Shown: in pieces, positions 1 through 9,118 of the stretch | Position numbering within the stretch: position 1 is the first letter of the stretch | Layout: every line of letters begins with the position of its first letter | Origin: Deltaproteobacteria bacterium HGW-Deltaproteobacteria-15 | GTDB lineage: Bacteria > Desulfobacterota > DSM-4660 > Desulfatiglandales > HGW-15 | Length of the DNA: 64,000 nucleotides | Direction of reading: 5' to 3' | Assembly: GCA_002840535.1 (NCBI GenBank) | Contig: PHBH01000014.1 | Location: 45,252 to 109,251 of the forward strand | Notes under the pieces: generated by a model | Database searches by the model: none | What the model saw: only the letters and a program-made list of their open reading frames with translations | Told to the model about the DNA's origin: nothing | Translations under genes and position numbers: made by a program

Positions 1-818
1 ACAAAGCTCTTGCTGGCCGGGGTGTCCGGATATCGCTGAAGCACCATCTGCTGCTGTCTGATGGACGCAGGAACCATCTTGTCGTATGGAATCCATCCGA
101 GATAGTCCAGCGACGGGGAACCGAGGAACTGGTCTGCGACCAGGCCGAGGTTTCGATAGATCCTGTCGGCCTCTGAAGCACTTCTTGCAGAATTCACAAG
201 GACCTTGAATCTCTTCTGGTGATACTTGTTATTGAGAACCTTGATCAGCGCATAGGCATCCGTCAGTGAAGTAGGCTCGTTCGTTACAACGACCACCTTT
301 TCCATGGCGGCAAAATTGAAATACATGACGTTGGAAGAGATCCCTGCAGCCGTATCGATCAGAAGCACGTCGAACCGGTCCTGTATCGAATCCAGCTCAT
401 TCAGCAGGAAGAGTCTTTCCCCGTTGTCCAGTTCGGTCAGTTCCTGTATCCCGGATGCGGCGGGGAGGAGCTTGAAGCCACCCGGCGCAGTGACGATCAC
501 CTCTTCTATTCTCTTTTCTCTCTTCAGGACGTTCTGAATGGTATAGCGGGGGTTCAGCCCGAGCATCACATCCATATTGGCCAGTCCCAGATCCGCATCC
601 AGGATGAGAACCCTCTTGTTCATCCTGCACAGGGCGAGCGCGAGATTGGCCACCACGCTGGTCTTTCCGACGCCTCCCTTGCCGCTCGTGACGGAAATCA
701 CCCGGATGGTTTTTGGAGACTGATTTCGCCGCATCATCCCTCTATTCCGCAGTGCCGGATTGGAAGCTTCGGCTTTGAGGTCTCGTACTGCGCCTCTCAG
801 TCGACTCGCCTGATCCAT
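1..818 (-). CDS. flhG: FlhG (FleN/YlxH), MinD-like ATPase, 3' end off window
   Basis: MinD/ParA-family ATPase that works with FlhF to set flagellar number and place. About 272 residues are visible; the C-terminus lies beyond base 1. After the first ~39 residues comes the deviant Walker A motif SGKGGVGKTS, then the LDADLGLANMD and LLIDTAAG segments typical of MinD-like proteins. I place the start at 818, inside the end of flhF, not at the ATG near 737. This adds an N-terminus beginning MDQASRLRGAVRDL, which matches the family's DQAxxLR motif that stimulates the FlhF GTPase. An AGGTGAG ribosome site sits five bases before that ATG. The frame overlaps flhF by 77 bases, which suggests translational coupling. 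Confidence 0.93.
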   Translation of the reverse strand, partial: MDQASRLRGAVRDLKAEASNPALRNRGMMRRNQSPKTIRVISVTSGKGGVGKTSVVANLALALCRMNKRVLILDADLGLANMDVMLGLNPRYTIQNVLKREKRIEEVIVTAPGGFKLLPAASGIQELTELDNGERLFLLNELDSIQDRFDVLLIDTAAGISSNVMYFNFAAMEKVVVVTNEPTSLTDAYALIKVLNNKYHQKRFKVLVNSARSASEADRIYRNLGLVADQFLGSPSLDYLGWIPYDKMVPASIRQQQMVLQRYPDTPASKSF

Positions 819-1953
819 AGATACTCACCTCATTCTTCGTTTTCTCCGCTCCCCTTCGCATTTTCGCCAGGAGGAGCGAAGCCACCTTTTTCTTGGATGC
901 GGGTTCGATATCGTCGGGCACCTGCTGGCCCGTACAGAAGTATGAAACCGGCTCTTTTCTTGAGACAAGGAAGTTGATCATCGAGGATGGATCTTCCGTC
1001 TCATCCAGTTTTGTGAAGATGTAGCTCTTCGAGGAAAGGGTCCCGAACTGTCGGTCAATGTGCAGGAGGTCCTGGTAGCGCGTCGATGCGCTCAGTACCA
1101 GATAACCATGGATCGGCTCCGGAACTTCCAGGGTCTTTTTCAGCTCCCTGATGGTGTCTTTGCGGTTTGGGCTGCTTCCGGCCGTATCGATGAGGATGAA
1201 ATCGGTATCTTTGTGTTTCTGCAGGGCCTTGAGAAACTCCCCCCTTCCAGCGGCCGTTTCGACCGGTATGCCCATGATCCTCGCGTAGGTTTCCAACTGG
1301 GAAGCGGCGGCCACTCTGAAGGTGTCGGTGGTAATCAGTGCCGCCTTCCTGCCCTGTTTGATCGCGCTCAATGCCGCGAGCTTGGCGAGCGTTGTGGTCT
1401 TCCCTACCCCCGTAGGCCCGATGAACGCGACGATCTTTCGATCTCTCGCACCCCCCGCCTGGGGACTGATCGAAATGCGTCCGAGAACCTGTTGGAGAGA
1501 GTCCTGGAGGATATCCGCGGCCGACTCGTTGCCTTTGCCCGGCGCCGTCCCCCCTTCTTCCAGCAAATGATCGATCATCTCCGGCATCAGACCGAACCGC
1601 CTGAAATTCAGATAACGGGTCTTCAGACCGCGGTTATATCGAATCTCCGGGTTCATCAGATTTCCCGCCTCTGCCAGGAGGAGGGCATTTTTGATCTCCT
1701 TCAGTTCCTCTTCGAGATATCGATACCTTTCCAGCACCTCCTGCAGATCCGGGCCTTCCGCAGCCGTTGCCCCGATCGGCCTGGGATCATAATCCATTGC
1801 GGCGGTGACCTCGACCCGCTTCCCCGCCCGCGCCGCTCCCCGAGTGGACTGGATCGTCTTGGTTTCTAGGATAACCGCTTCGGGTCCCATTTCTCTCTTG
1901 ACCATCTGAAGCGCTTCCTGGACTGTGCCTGCAATGTACCTCTTGATATTCAT
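742..1953 (-). CDS. flhF: FlhF, SRP-type GTPase for flagellar placement
   Basis: SRP-family GTPase (403 aa) that recruits the first flagellar components to the cell pole. Residues 1-50 match the usual FlhF N-terminus (IKRYIAGTVQEALQMVKREMG). The basic/B region follows, then an NG GTPase core with the P-loop GPTGVGKTTTLAKLAA at about 179-192, a DTFRVAAASQLETYA motif, the DTAGSSPN switch region and the TKLDE specificity motif. The last ~30 residues are not recognisable because the DNA also encodes the start of flhG. It follows flhA by 68 bases on the same strand and is probably cotranscribed. Confidence 0.96.
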   Translation of the reverse strand: MNIKRYIAGTVQEALQMVKREMGPEAVILETKTIQSTRGAARAGKRVEVTAAMDYDPRPIGATAAEGPDLQEVLERYRYLEEELKEIKNALLLAEAGNLMNPEIRYNRGLKTRYLNFRRFGLMPEMIDHLLEEGGTAPGKGNESAADILQDSLQQVLGRISISPQAGGARDRKIVAFIGPTGVGKTTTLAKLAALSAIKQGRKAALITTDTFRVAAASQLETYARIMGIPVETAAGRGEFLKALQKHKDTDFILIDTAGSSPNRKDTIRELKKTLEVPEPIHGYLVLSASTRYQDLLHIDRQFGTLSSKSYIFTKLDETEDPSSMINFLVSRKEPVSYFCTGQQVPDDIEPASKKKVASLLLAKMRRGAEKTKNEVSIYGSGESTERRSTRPQSRSFQSGTAE

Positions 1954-2021
1954 GGCTCACCCGAAGAGTTACACTTTTCAAGTTTCCTATGTCGTACACA
2001 CTTGACTGCCAATGCCCCGCC

Positions 2022-4106
2022 TCACGCCTGTCTCAGGGTAATGTCGCCGACGGATTGTACCTCCAACCCGCCCGGTATCTCGCTGTGCGAGAAAACGGTG
2101 GCAGTTATCTGGAACCTTTCGCAGAGCTTTTTCAAGTGCCTCCTGATTGTCGTAGAACACAGGATCACGGGTTGCTCGATCTTGACGGATGCCTTGTCCA
2201 GCGATTTCTGAATCGCCTGGATGACGCCTTTTGCCTGCTGCGGCTCCAGTGCCAGGTAGGAGCCGTATTCGGTGGGGTTGATGCCCCGGGATATCATCTC
2301 CTCCACATCCGCTCCCACTGTCAGCGCCTTCAATGACCGGTTGTGCACAAAAGGTTTGGTCAGGGAGCGGGCCAGTCTCTGCCGGACATACTCTGTCAGG
2401 AGATCCGTGTCCTTTGTCATGACCGCATAATCCGCCAGGGTTTCCAGAATGGTCAGGAAATCCCTGATCGAAACCTGTTCGCGAACAAGATTCTGCAGAA
2501 CCTTCTGGATGGAACCCAGGCTCAGAAGCGCCGGAGTCAGCTCCTCGACCACCTTCGGGTGCGTCTTGGTGCTGTTCTCCAGGAGCCGCTGAACCTCCTG
2601 TCTTCCCAGGAACTCGTGACCGTGCTGGCGGGCAACCTCCGCAAGATGGGTTGTGATGACACTGGGCAAATCCACCACCGTGTATCCGGCGAATTGCGCA
2701 TCCGATTTCTTCTCTTCAGAGATCCAGAGCGCAGGAAGACCGAAGGCGGGGTCTTTGGTCGCAATGCCGTTTATTTTGGATTTCACGTCACCGGGATCAA
2801 TGGCGAGGTAATGATCAGCCATGACCTCCGATTTGGCCACCGTATTGCCCTTGATGGAAAAGGCATACTCATTGGGCTTCAACTCCAGGTTGTCCCGGAT
2901 ATGGAGAGAAGGCATGATGATGCCCAGTTCCATGGCGATCTGTTTTCTGAGCGCACGAATCCTGTCGAGGAGATTCCCCTGCTTCTTGTTGTCAACCAGA
3001 GGAATGAGGCCGTAGCCGATCTCCATCTCCAGCATGTCCAGAGGAAGAAGTCTTTCCACCTGTTCGGGTCCGAGATCTTCCGGTCCCTGCTTCGCCTCCT
3101 TTACCGCTCCGTCCTCCTCCGGTTTACTGGCCGTCTGGGTCCTGGCCATCGCATACACGGCTCCGGCGAGGAGCATGAAAGGAAGGGCGGGCATGCCCGG
3201 AAAAAGACTGAACAGAAAGATGATTCCCGAGGCAATCTTGAGAGCCCGGGGCTGGAGACCGAACTGGGTCATCAGTTCGGATCCCATATTGCCCTCGGAA
3301 GCCGCCCTGGTGACCAGAATGCCTGCCGCGGTGGATATGACCAGCGCCGGAATCTGGGAAACCAGTCCGTCTCCTATGGTGAGGAGGGTATAGTTCTGAA
3401 GCGCCGTGGACATATCCAGTCCCATCTGCAGGATGCCGATCACGAACCCGCCGACGATGTTGATCATGGTGATCAGGATCCCTGCGATGGCATCTCCGCG
3501 AACGAACTTGCTGGCACCGTCCATGGCCCCGTAGAACTCCGCCTCTTTCGAGATCTGGGACCGGCGCGTTCTCGCCTCTTTCTCATCTATGAGGCCTGCA
3601 TTCAGATCCGCATCGATGGCCATCTGCTTTCCCGGCATGGCGTCCAGGGTGAATCGCGCAGCCACCTCGGCGATTCTCCCGGACCCTTTGGTGATCACCA
3701 CGAAGTTGATGACCACGAGGATAACGAAGACTACCAGTCCTACCGTCGGATTCCCGCCCACAACAAAAGATCCGAAGCTCTTGATGATCTTTCCGGCAGC
3801 CATGGTGCCGCCGTGTCCCTCCAGAAGGATGAGACGGGTGGAGGCGATGTTGAGCGAAAGCCGGAAAAGCGTGGTAACCAGCAGCAGGGACGGGAAGACG
3901 GAGAAATCAAGCGGCCTGGCGGCATAGAGTGTCAGAAGGAGAATCAGGATGCTCAGGGTGATGTTGAAGGCAAGGAGGATATCGAGGATCGCTGTGGGCA
4001 AGGGGATGATCATGACCATCAGGATGCCCACCACTCCAATGGAGACCCCGATATCTACGTTTGCCCCCAGGAAAGGTTTTGCCGCCTGTAGCTTTAAGAC
4101 GTCCAT
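2022..4106 (-). CDS. flhA: FlhA, flagellar export gate protein
   Basis: Inner-membrane ring of the flagellar type III export gate (694 aa, normal length). About the first 330 residues are hydrophobic with multiple membrane helices and contain the conserved FHIPEP-family stretch around GSGRIAEVAARFTLDAMPGK. The soluble C-terminal half binds export substrates and chaperones. It starts three bases after flhB ends, the standard flhB-flhA order. The opposite strand has a long open frame here that is only an antisense shadow. Confidence 0.97.
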   Translation of the reverse strand: MDVLKLQAAKPFLGANVDIGVSIGVVGILMVMIIPLPTAILDILLAFNITLSILILLLTLYAARPLDFSVFPSLLLVTTLFRLSLNIASTRLILLEGHGGTMAAGKIIKSFGSFVVGGNPTVGLVVFVILVVINFVVITKGSGRIAEVAARFTLDAMPGKQMAIDADLNAGLIDEKEARTRRSQISKEAEFYGAMDGASKFVRGDAIAGILITMINIVGGFVIGILQMGLDMSTALQNYTLLTIGDGLVSQIPALVISTAAGILVTRAASEGNMGSELMTQFGLQPRALKIASGIIFLFSLFPGMPALPFMLLAGAVYAMARTQTASKPEEDGAVKEAKQGPEDLGPEQVERLLPLDMLEMEIGYGLIPLVDNKKQGNLLDRIRALRKQIAMELGIIMPSLHIRDNLELKPNEYAFSIKGNTVAKSEVMADHYLAIDPGDVKSKINGIATKDPAFGLPALWISEEKKSDAQFAGYTVVDLPSVITTHLAEVARQHGHEFLGRQEVQRLLENSTKTHPKVVEELTPALLSLGSIQKVLQNLVREQVSIRDFLTILETLADYAVMTKDTDLLTEYVRQRLARSLTKPFVHNRSLKALTVGADVEEMISRGINPTEYGSYLALEPQQAKGVIQAIQKSLDKASVKIEQPVILCSTTIRRHLKKLCERFQITATVFSHSEIPGGLEVQSVGDITLRQA

Positions 4107-4109
4107 CTC

Positions 4110-5183
4110 TTATGCCCTCGTCGACCCTTTCTTTTTCAGCCGGTACACATAAGCCAGGATTTCCGCTACTGCCTGATAAAGGCGACTCGGGATTTCCTCG
4201 CCAAGCTCCAATTTATACAAGTTCTGTGCCAGGGGTCGATTCTCCACGACAGGCACCCTGCTCTGTTCTGCAACCCCCCTGATTCTCAAGGCAATATGAT
4301 CGGCCCCCTTCGCAACAATCTTGGGAGCTTTCATCTTTGCGGAATCGTAACGAAGGGCTATCGCAAGGTGCGTCGGGTTGGTGATTACCACGTCCGCCTT
4401 CGGGACTTCCTCCATCATCCTTCGCCTTGCCATCTCCCGCTGGATGGATCGAATCCGGGACTTCACCATGGGGTCGCCTTCCGTCTGTTTGTACTCATCC
4501 TTGAGTTCCTGTTTACTCATCCGAAGTTTGCGCTCGAATTCCCATCTCTGGTAGAAGTAATCCAGGATTGCGAGGACCGCGATGACCATGCAGCACCGGA
4601 TGGTCAGTTTCCAGGAAGTCAACCCTAACCAGGACAGAATGGCCCACCGGTCCTGGTAAATGAGAGGAACGAAATTCGGAAACGCCTCTTTCAGTGTGGA
4701 GAAGGCGACCCACCCCACAATCGTGAGTTTTGCAAGGGACTTGGCCAGCTCGGACAGAGAGCGAACGGAAAACATTCTCTGAAGACCCTGAACAGGGTCG
4801 ATTTTTGACGCCTTTGGCGCCAGCGCTTCGACACTCCAGAGGAACCCGACTTGAAGGTAATTGACTCCAAGGGCCACAACGAACGCCAGGATCATGATGG
4901 GGAGGATAAGCAGCAGAAACTCCCTGAGCGTTTGCATGGAAAATTCCACAATATTCATGTCCGATGCGGATATGGAGGGAATTCGAGAAAAGGTCCTCTC
5001 CATCAGCATCCCCAACTCCGATGACATTCCCTTCGCCGCAAAGAAGAGGTACACGGTGCACGCGCACAGTACGGCTACGGCCCCCAACTCCTTGCTCTTG
5101 GCGACCTCTCCCTTTTTTCTGGCCTCCTCCCTCCGTTTGGGACTAGCCGGTTCGGTCTTATCCTGAAAACGGTCTTCCGCCAT
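4110..5183 (-). CDS. flhB: FlhB, export substrate-specificity switch
   Basis: Membrane component of the flagellar type III exporter (357 aa) that switches export from hook to filament substrates after self-cleavage. An N-terminal cytoplasmic segment rich in K/R precedes four membrane helices (about 35-210). The autocleavage motif NPTH is at residues 269-272, followed by the usual LAIALRYD segment. It lies between fliR and flhA as in most flagellar clusters. The switch needs the hook-length ruler FliK, encoded at 14.9-16.5 kb. Confidence 0.97.
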   Translation of the reverse strand: MAEDRFQDKTEPASPKRREEARKKGEVAKSKELGAVAVLCACTVYLFFAAKGMSSELGMLMERTFSRIPSISASDMNIVEFSMQTLREFLLLILPIMILAFVVALGVNYLQVGFLWSVEALAPKASKIDPVQGLQRMFSVRSLSELAKSLAKLTIVGWVAFSTLKEAFPNFVPLIYQDRWAILSWLGLTSWKLTIRCCMVIAVLAILDYFYQRWEFERKLRMSKQELKDEYKQTEGDPMVKSRIRSIQREMARRRMMEEVPKADVVITNPTHLAIALRYDSAKMKAPKIVAKGADHIALRIRGVAEQSRVPVVENRPLAQNLYKLELGEEIPSRLYQAVAEILAYVYRLKKKGSTRA

Positions 5184-5200
5184 CGTTTCTCTTCTTTGCG

Positions 5201-5291
5201 TTCAGGGGTTCAGTGTTGAGGGTTAAGTGGTGCGCCGGTGACTCCGCTGGACTCCGAACCCCTGGACACTGAACACTTGGAATTCCCAACT
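5201..5291. repeat. Intergenic word-based inverted repeat (TTCAGTGTT/AACACTGAA type)
   Basis: The fliR-flhB gap holds imperfect inverted copies of TTCAGGGGTTCAGTGTT and its complement. Related words recur at 32.13-32.22 kb. No gene is visible here. It may form a hairpin in the flagellar transcript. Confidence 0.6.
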
Positions 5292-5301
5292 TCCATTTTT
5301 G

Positions 5302-6078
5302 CTAACTCATCAACTTCAGCATCCGGAGCAGCAGCTGGCCTATCCCCCTGGTCATATCGCCGAAGTAGGGACCCAGGTTGCTCAGAGTGAGGCCGAAAAG
5401 AATGAGCCCCACGCTGATGTTCAAAGGAAACCCGATCATGAGGATGTTCGTTTGGGGCACCGTTCTTGCCACGATTCCGAGACACAGGTTGGTCAGGAAG
5501 AGCGCTATGAGAATAGGGGCGGCGATCTTAAGCGCGATCAGGAACATCTGCCCCCCGAGATCGATTAGCAGGTTCGCAAGAGGCTCCTTTGGAACGAACG
5601 TGCACGGGGGCACCAGGTGGAAAGATTTCACAATGGCCGCGATGAAGAGATGGTGTCCGTCCATGGCGAAGAAGAGCAGGATCATGAATATGTACAGGAA
5701 CTGCGACAGAGAAGTGGACTGCGCTCCGTCCTGAGGATCGATGGCTCTTGCCATGGAAAAGCCCATCTGGAAACCCATGAACTGCCCTGCGAGCTGGACC
5801 GCGGAAAAGAAAATCCTTACTCCGAATCCCAGGCAGAGACCCAGCATCGCTTCCGACAGGACACCCGCGACCACCTCCGGAACGGTTTGAGGAAAAAATT
5901 GCGGAGCGGGAACGACGGGAGTCACTATGAGTCCAATCAAAGCGGAAAGGCAGATCTTCCAGACGAAGGGCATCCCGCTTCCTCCGAAGAGAGGGAGGAA
6001 AAAAAACAGGATGCTCACCCGAATGAAAACCCAGAAGAAGCCCTGCATCTGTTCCAGTGTTTCCATCGGGAAAAGCAT
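5302..6078 (-). CDS. fliR: FliR, flagellar export gate protein
   Basis: Integral membrane protein of the FliPQR export channel (258 aa, normal length). It has about six hydrophobic helices starting with FFWVFIRVSILFFFLPLFGG, and the family segment LGLCLGFGVRIFFSAVQLAGQFMGFQMG near residues 78-106. The start has an AGGTAACACC ribosome site. It is separated from fliQ and flhB by repeat-filled gaps of about 120-130 bases, unusually long for this block of genes. Confidence 0.96.
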   Translation of the reverse strand: MLFPMETLEQMQGFFWVFIRVSILFFFLPLFGGSGMPFVWKICLSALIGLIVTPVVPAPQFFPQTVPEVVAGVLSEAMLGLCLGFGVRIFFSAVQLAGQFMGFQMGFSMARAIDPQDGAQSTSLSQFLYIFMILLFFAMDGHHLFIAAIVKSFHLVPPCTFVPKEPLANLLIDLGGQMFLIALKIAAPILIALFLTNLCLGIVARTVPQTNILMIGFPLNISVGLILFGLTLSNLGPYFGDMTRGIGQLLLRMLKLMS

Positions 6079-6111
6079 GGTGTTACCTGTTTGCCGAGTT
6101 CGTCATGTTTA

Positions 6112-6190
6112 TCTGGTTTGTTTGGTTTTTTTGGTTTTTTTGGTTTTTTTGGTTTAAAACCTGAGGAACAAAACAAACCAAACAGACTAG
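6112..6190. repeat. GGTTTTTTT tandem tract within an inverted repeat
   Basis: Three perfect 9-base units (GG plus seven T) and a partial fourth lie at about 6125-6156. They are flanked by inverted arms of TGGTTTGTTTGG type (6114-6126 against 6171-6186). It fills the fliQ-fliR gap. Homopolymer-rich arrays like this could change copy number by slippage. Confidence 0.65.
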
Positions 6191-6210
6191 AAAACCCGCT
6201 GTCAACCGCC

Positions 6211-6480
6211 TTACCTCACCGCCATCGGCAGGCTTGTAATGACGCTGTTCATGAAACTGGTGAGCTTCTCAATCATCCATGGAGCCGACAACAGAAGAGC
6301 GAGAAGAACCGCTACGATCTTGGGGACAAAGGAAAGGGTCATCTCCTGGATCTGCGTGGTCGCCTGGAGCACGGCAATAATCAAACCCACCGCCAGTCCA
6401 ACCCCCAGCAGCGGGGCCGACAAAAGCAGTGTCAGTTTGATCGCCTCCGCGCCAATACCGATGATATACTCCGGCGTCAT
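6211..6480 (-). CDS. fliQ: FliQ, flagellar export gate protein
   Basis: Small membrane protein (89 aa) of the FliPQR channel. It has two hydrophobic helices (about 16-40 and 52-76) around the conserved segment VGLIIAVLQATTQIQEMTLSFVPK. The start MTPEYIIGIGAEAIKLTLLLSAP is typical and has an AGGAGAATCC ribosome site. It follows fliP by ten bases, in the canonical fliP-fliQ-fliR order. Confidence 0.96.
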   Translation of the reverse strand: MTPEYIIGIGAEAIKLTLLLSAPLLGVGLAVGLIIAVLQATTQIQEMTLSFVPKIVAVLLALLLSAPWMIEKLTSFMNSVITSLPMAVR

Positions 6481-6490
6481 GGATTCTCCT

Positions 6491-7264
6491 TTATGCGAAA
6501 CTCTTGATCATGGAACCCACAAGGAGGTGCCAACCGTCCACCAGCACGAAGAGCATCAACTTGAAGGGGAGCGATACCATGAAGGGAGGGAGCATCATCA
6601 TCCCCATGGACAGAAGCACGCTTGCCACGACCATGTCGATCACCAGGAACGGGATATAAATCAGGAAGCCGATTTCAAAGGCCGTCTTGAGCTCACTGAT
6701 GACGAAGGAGGAGATCAGAACAGTGGTTGGAATCTCCTCGAGGGTATCCGGTTTTTTCGTTTTGGAGATATTGATAAACAGCGAGAGATCCTTCTTGCGC
6801 GTCTGCTTGAACATGAACTCCCTCATGGGATCGAGGGCCTTTTTCAAGGCCTCCTCCTGGGATATCTCCTCGTCCAGATAGGGTCTCAATGCATCGGTGT
6901 GGATCCGCTGATACACGGGAGTCATGAGGAAAAAGGTCAACAGAAGGGCCAGCCCGATCATGATCTGGTTGGGCGGCATATTTTGAGTCCCCATCGCTTG
7001 GCGCACCATGGAAAAGACAACCGCGAGTCTCGTGAAAGAGGTCGTCATCACCAGTATGGCGGGTGCGAGAGAAAGCACCGTGAGAAGAAAAAGAATCTGC
7101 AGCAGGACGGAGACCTGCTGGGGTTTATCCGCCTGTTCCAACGCGATCTTCAGAGAAGGAAGAGATACCGCATTCTGCGCCAGGAGAGGGGACGCGAATG
7201 CCGCCACAAGAAGGAACGCGCCCAAAAGGGTGCATCCCAGGATCTTTTTATTGCGAAGCGTCAT
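6491..7264 (-). CDS. fliP: FliP, flagellar export gate protein
   Basis: Core subunit of the export channel (257 aa). An N-terminal signal sequence (residues about 8-29, ending ASPLLAQ) is followed by membrane helices and the family motif TSFTRLAVVFSMVRQAMGTQ. The signature PFMVSLPFKLMLFVLVDGW lies near the C-terminus. Its start overlaps the end of fliO by 17 bases, which implies coupled translation. Confidence 0.97.
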   Translation of the reverse strand: MTLRNKKILGCTLLGAFLLVAAFASPLLAQNAVSLPSLKIALEQADKPQQVSVLLQILFLLTVLSLAPAILVMTTSFTRLAVVFSMVRQAMGTQNMPPNQIMIGLALLLTFFLMTPVYQRIHTDALRPYLDEEISQEEALKKALDPMREFMFKQTRKKDLSLFINISKTKKPDTLEEIPTTVLISSFVISELKTAFEIGFLIYIPFLVIDMVVASVLLSMGMMMLPPFMVSLPFKLMLFVLVDGWHLLVGSMIKSFA

Positions 7265-7646
7265 CTGTGGTCGATGTCTCCCGGCTTTTTTTCAATGAAT
7301 GCAGTATCCCGGTCCCTGAAAGGAAGTCCTGAAAACCGGTTCCCTTCCTCAAGACCTCCTGATCCGGTTCCATAAGGGGCGGCCGATCCAGTGCCGTGAT
7401 CAGGTTCACGTTTTCCGCGCCTATTCCCACGATCAGCCACTTGTCCGAGAACTCAACGAGCGCGAGCGCCCTCTTTGGTGCAATGCTCAGTGTCCCGAGC
7501 AGCCGCATTTGCGGAACATGTGCGGAACGGGGCTCTCCTCTGAGCCTCAACCTCCTGGCCAGATAAAAGAGCAGAAGGATCAGCCCAAGAACCACCAGGA
7601 GCGATCCGAACATTCTCAAAGACATGCCGCCAAATTCCGGAGTCAA
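7248..7646 (-). CDS. fliO: FliO, export-gate assembly factor
   Basis: FliO helps assemble FliP in the export gate. The 132-residue protein has one membrane helix (about 8-27, LRMFGSLLVVLGLILLLFYL), then an RRLRLRG basic stretch and the short FliO domain (LGTLSIAPKRALALVEF...WLIVGIG). The start used is a TTG with a GAGG ribosome site eight bases upstream. An in-frame ATG at 7625 is possible but lacks a good ribosome site. It sits between fliN and fliP and overlaps fliP. Confidence 0.87.
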   Translation of the reverse strand: MTPEFGGMSLRMFGSLLVVLGLILLLFYLARRLRLRGEPRSAHVPQMRLLGTLSIAPKRALALVEFSDKWLIVGIGAENVNLITALDRPPLMEPDQEVLRKGTGFQDFLSGTGILHSLKKSRETSTTDDASQ

Positions 7647-7666
7647 GTTTTCAACCTCTTCGCTCG

Positions 7667-8023
7667 TTAGGTGAGCGTCTTCACTCGTTCACCGGGGCTG
7701 ATGACATTTGTGAGCCGGATCCCGAATTTGTCGTTGACCACCACCACCTCGCCGTGGGCCATGAGTTTCTTGTTCACAAAGATATCCAGGGGCTGCTCGG
7801 TAGACTTGTTCAGCTCGACCACCGAACCCTGGCTCAACTTCAGCAGGTCTCCAATCGAAATCTTGGTCTTGCCGAGCTCGACCGAGATTTCCAGGGGGAT
7901 GTCCAGCAGGAACTCCAGGTTCTGCTGCGAACCGTTTTCCTCCAATCCCGGTTGAATGTCGGCGAGGGTAACCTCCTTTGCGCCGGCCTGGGCTCCATCT
8001 TCTTTTTTGGCTTCCTGAGTCAT
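7667..8023 (-). CDS. fliN: FliN, flagellar motor switch protein
   Basis: C-ring switch protein (118 aa). A ~38-residue polar N-terminal region precedes the SpoA/FliN domain (LLDIPLEISVELGKTKISIGDLLKLSQGSVVELNK... ending VISPGERVKTL). It forms the lower C-ring with FliM and helps receive export complexes through FliH. The ATG has an AGAGGTTATCAAT ribosome site. A 73-base gap separates it from fliM. Confidence 0.96.
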   Translation of the reverse strand: MTQEAKKEDGAQAGAKEVTLADIQPGLEENGSQQNLEFLLDIPLEISVELGKTKISIGDLLKLSQGSVVELNKSTEQPLDIFVNKKLMAHGEVVVVNDKFGIRLTNVISPGERVKTLT

Positions 8024-8096
8024 ATTGATAACCTCTTCTGCGAGCGGGTCTCTTCCACCCTTCCGCCCCTCGTTACATGATCTTTGAACGGCTTCC

Positions 8097-9077
8097 CTAT
8101 TGCCTGTTCACAACAGGCTGCTCCACCTTGAAGACCTTCCTGTCGTTGTGCCGGCCCACATACCCCTCGTACTTCGGGATCCCTTCCACTTCCGCGGTCA
8201 CCGGGTCCCTGAAATTGTTTTCCAGAACCAGGATATCCCCATTTCTCAAATTCTGGAGCTGCTTCACAGAGAGAAAGGTCCGACCGAGTTGGACGCTCAT
8301 CTCCACCTCGACAGGATAAATCCTCTCCTCGATCGCGTTCTGCCATTTCTGATCCGCAGCAGTCTCCTCACTCAGATAGGCCCCTGCGAGTTTTTGCCGG
8401 ATTGGCTGATATGAGGATACGGGAATGCATACGAGGATTTTCCCCAGCGGTTTGTTCAACTCCACCTCGAATTTCGCAGAGACAAGCAGTTCCTCCGGCG
8501 GGATGACGTTCACAGCCAGGGGATTGCTCTCTGAGCGGATGAATTCGGTCTTGAGCGGATAAACCTCTTCCCACGCCTCCGTCAGATTGACCAGTGCCAT
8601 TTGGACCACCTTTTCGACCACCCTTTTCTCGATGGGCGTAAAATCCCTTCCCTCTATCTTGGTGGACCCTGTTCCCGACCCGCCGAAAAAGGCCTCCACC
8701 AGGCTGAAAACAAGCCGGCTCTCCATCACGAGCATACCGAGTCCCCTGAGAGGATCGATCTTGAAAAGGTGCATGCTCGTGGGGACAGGAAGGGACTTCT
8801 GGAACTCCATGAACTTGATGGTTTCCACCGGCTCGGCACTGATGTCCAGAAATTTGCGGAGGATACTCGAAAGGCTCGCCCTTATTCTCTGGCAAAAGCG
8901 GGAATTGACAACCTCCAGGAGGGGCATGCTTCCCCTCACGTTTCTTCCGAGGCTCGTCCAGTCCAGGCTTTCAAGGGAGGACTCTATCTCGTCGGGTTTC
9001 TGCTCGCTTTCGATATCGCCCGTGTCGAGCCCTTTGAGTAGGGCATCTACTTCATCTTGGGAGAGTAACTTGCTCAA
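8097..9077 (-). CDS. fliM: FliM, flagellar motor switch protein
   Basis: Middle C-ring protein (326 aa) that binds phosphorylated CheY and controls rotation. The first residues, MSKLLSQDEVDALLKGL, are the conserved CheY-binding helix. A CheC-like middle domain and a C-terminal SpoA domain follow (LSVKQLQNLRNGDILVLENN). It is placed between fliL and fliN as usual. The intact N-terminal motif suggests CheY-dependent control, although no chemotaxis gene lies in the window. Confidence 0.97.
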   Translation of the reverse strand: MSKLLSQDEVDALLKGLDTGDIESEQKPDEIESSLESLDWTSLGRNVRGSMPLLEVVNSRFCQRIRASLSSILRKFLDISAEPVETIKFMEFQKSLPVPTSMHLFKIDPLRGLGMLVMESRLVFSLVEAFFGGSGTGSTKIEGRDFTPIEKRVVEKVVQMALVNLTEAWEEVYPLKTEFIRSESNPLAVNVIPPEELLVSAKFEVELNKPLGKILVCIPVSSYQPIRQKLAGAYLSEETAADQKWQNAIEERIYPVEVEMSVQLGRTFLSVKQLQNLRNGDILVLENNFRDPVTAEVEGIPKYEGYVGRHNDRKVFKVEQPVVNRQ

Positions 9078-9118
9078 GGGGACTGCCTTTCCGGTGTTTT
9101 CTCTCGGACAGCGTCCGG

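Noticed and set aside
2343..4091. Long open frame on the strand opposite flhA, and similar ones opposite fliI, fliF, fadN and others
   Set aside because: The minus- or plus-strand genes are clear family members and fill the same DNA. The opposite frames have no recognisable domain and reflect the high GC at third codon positions.
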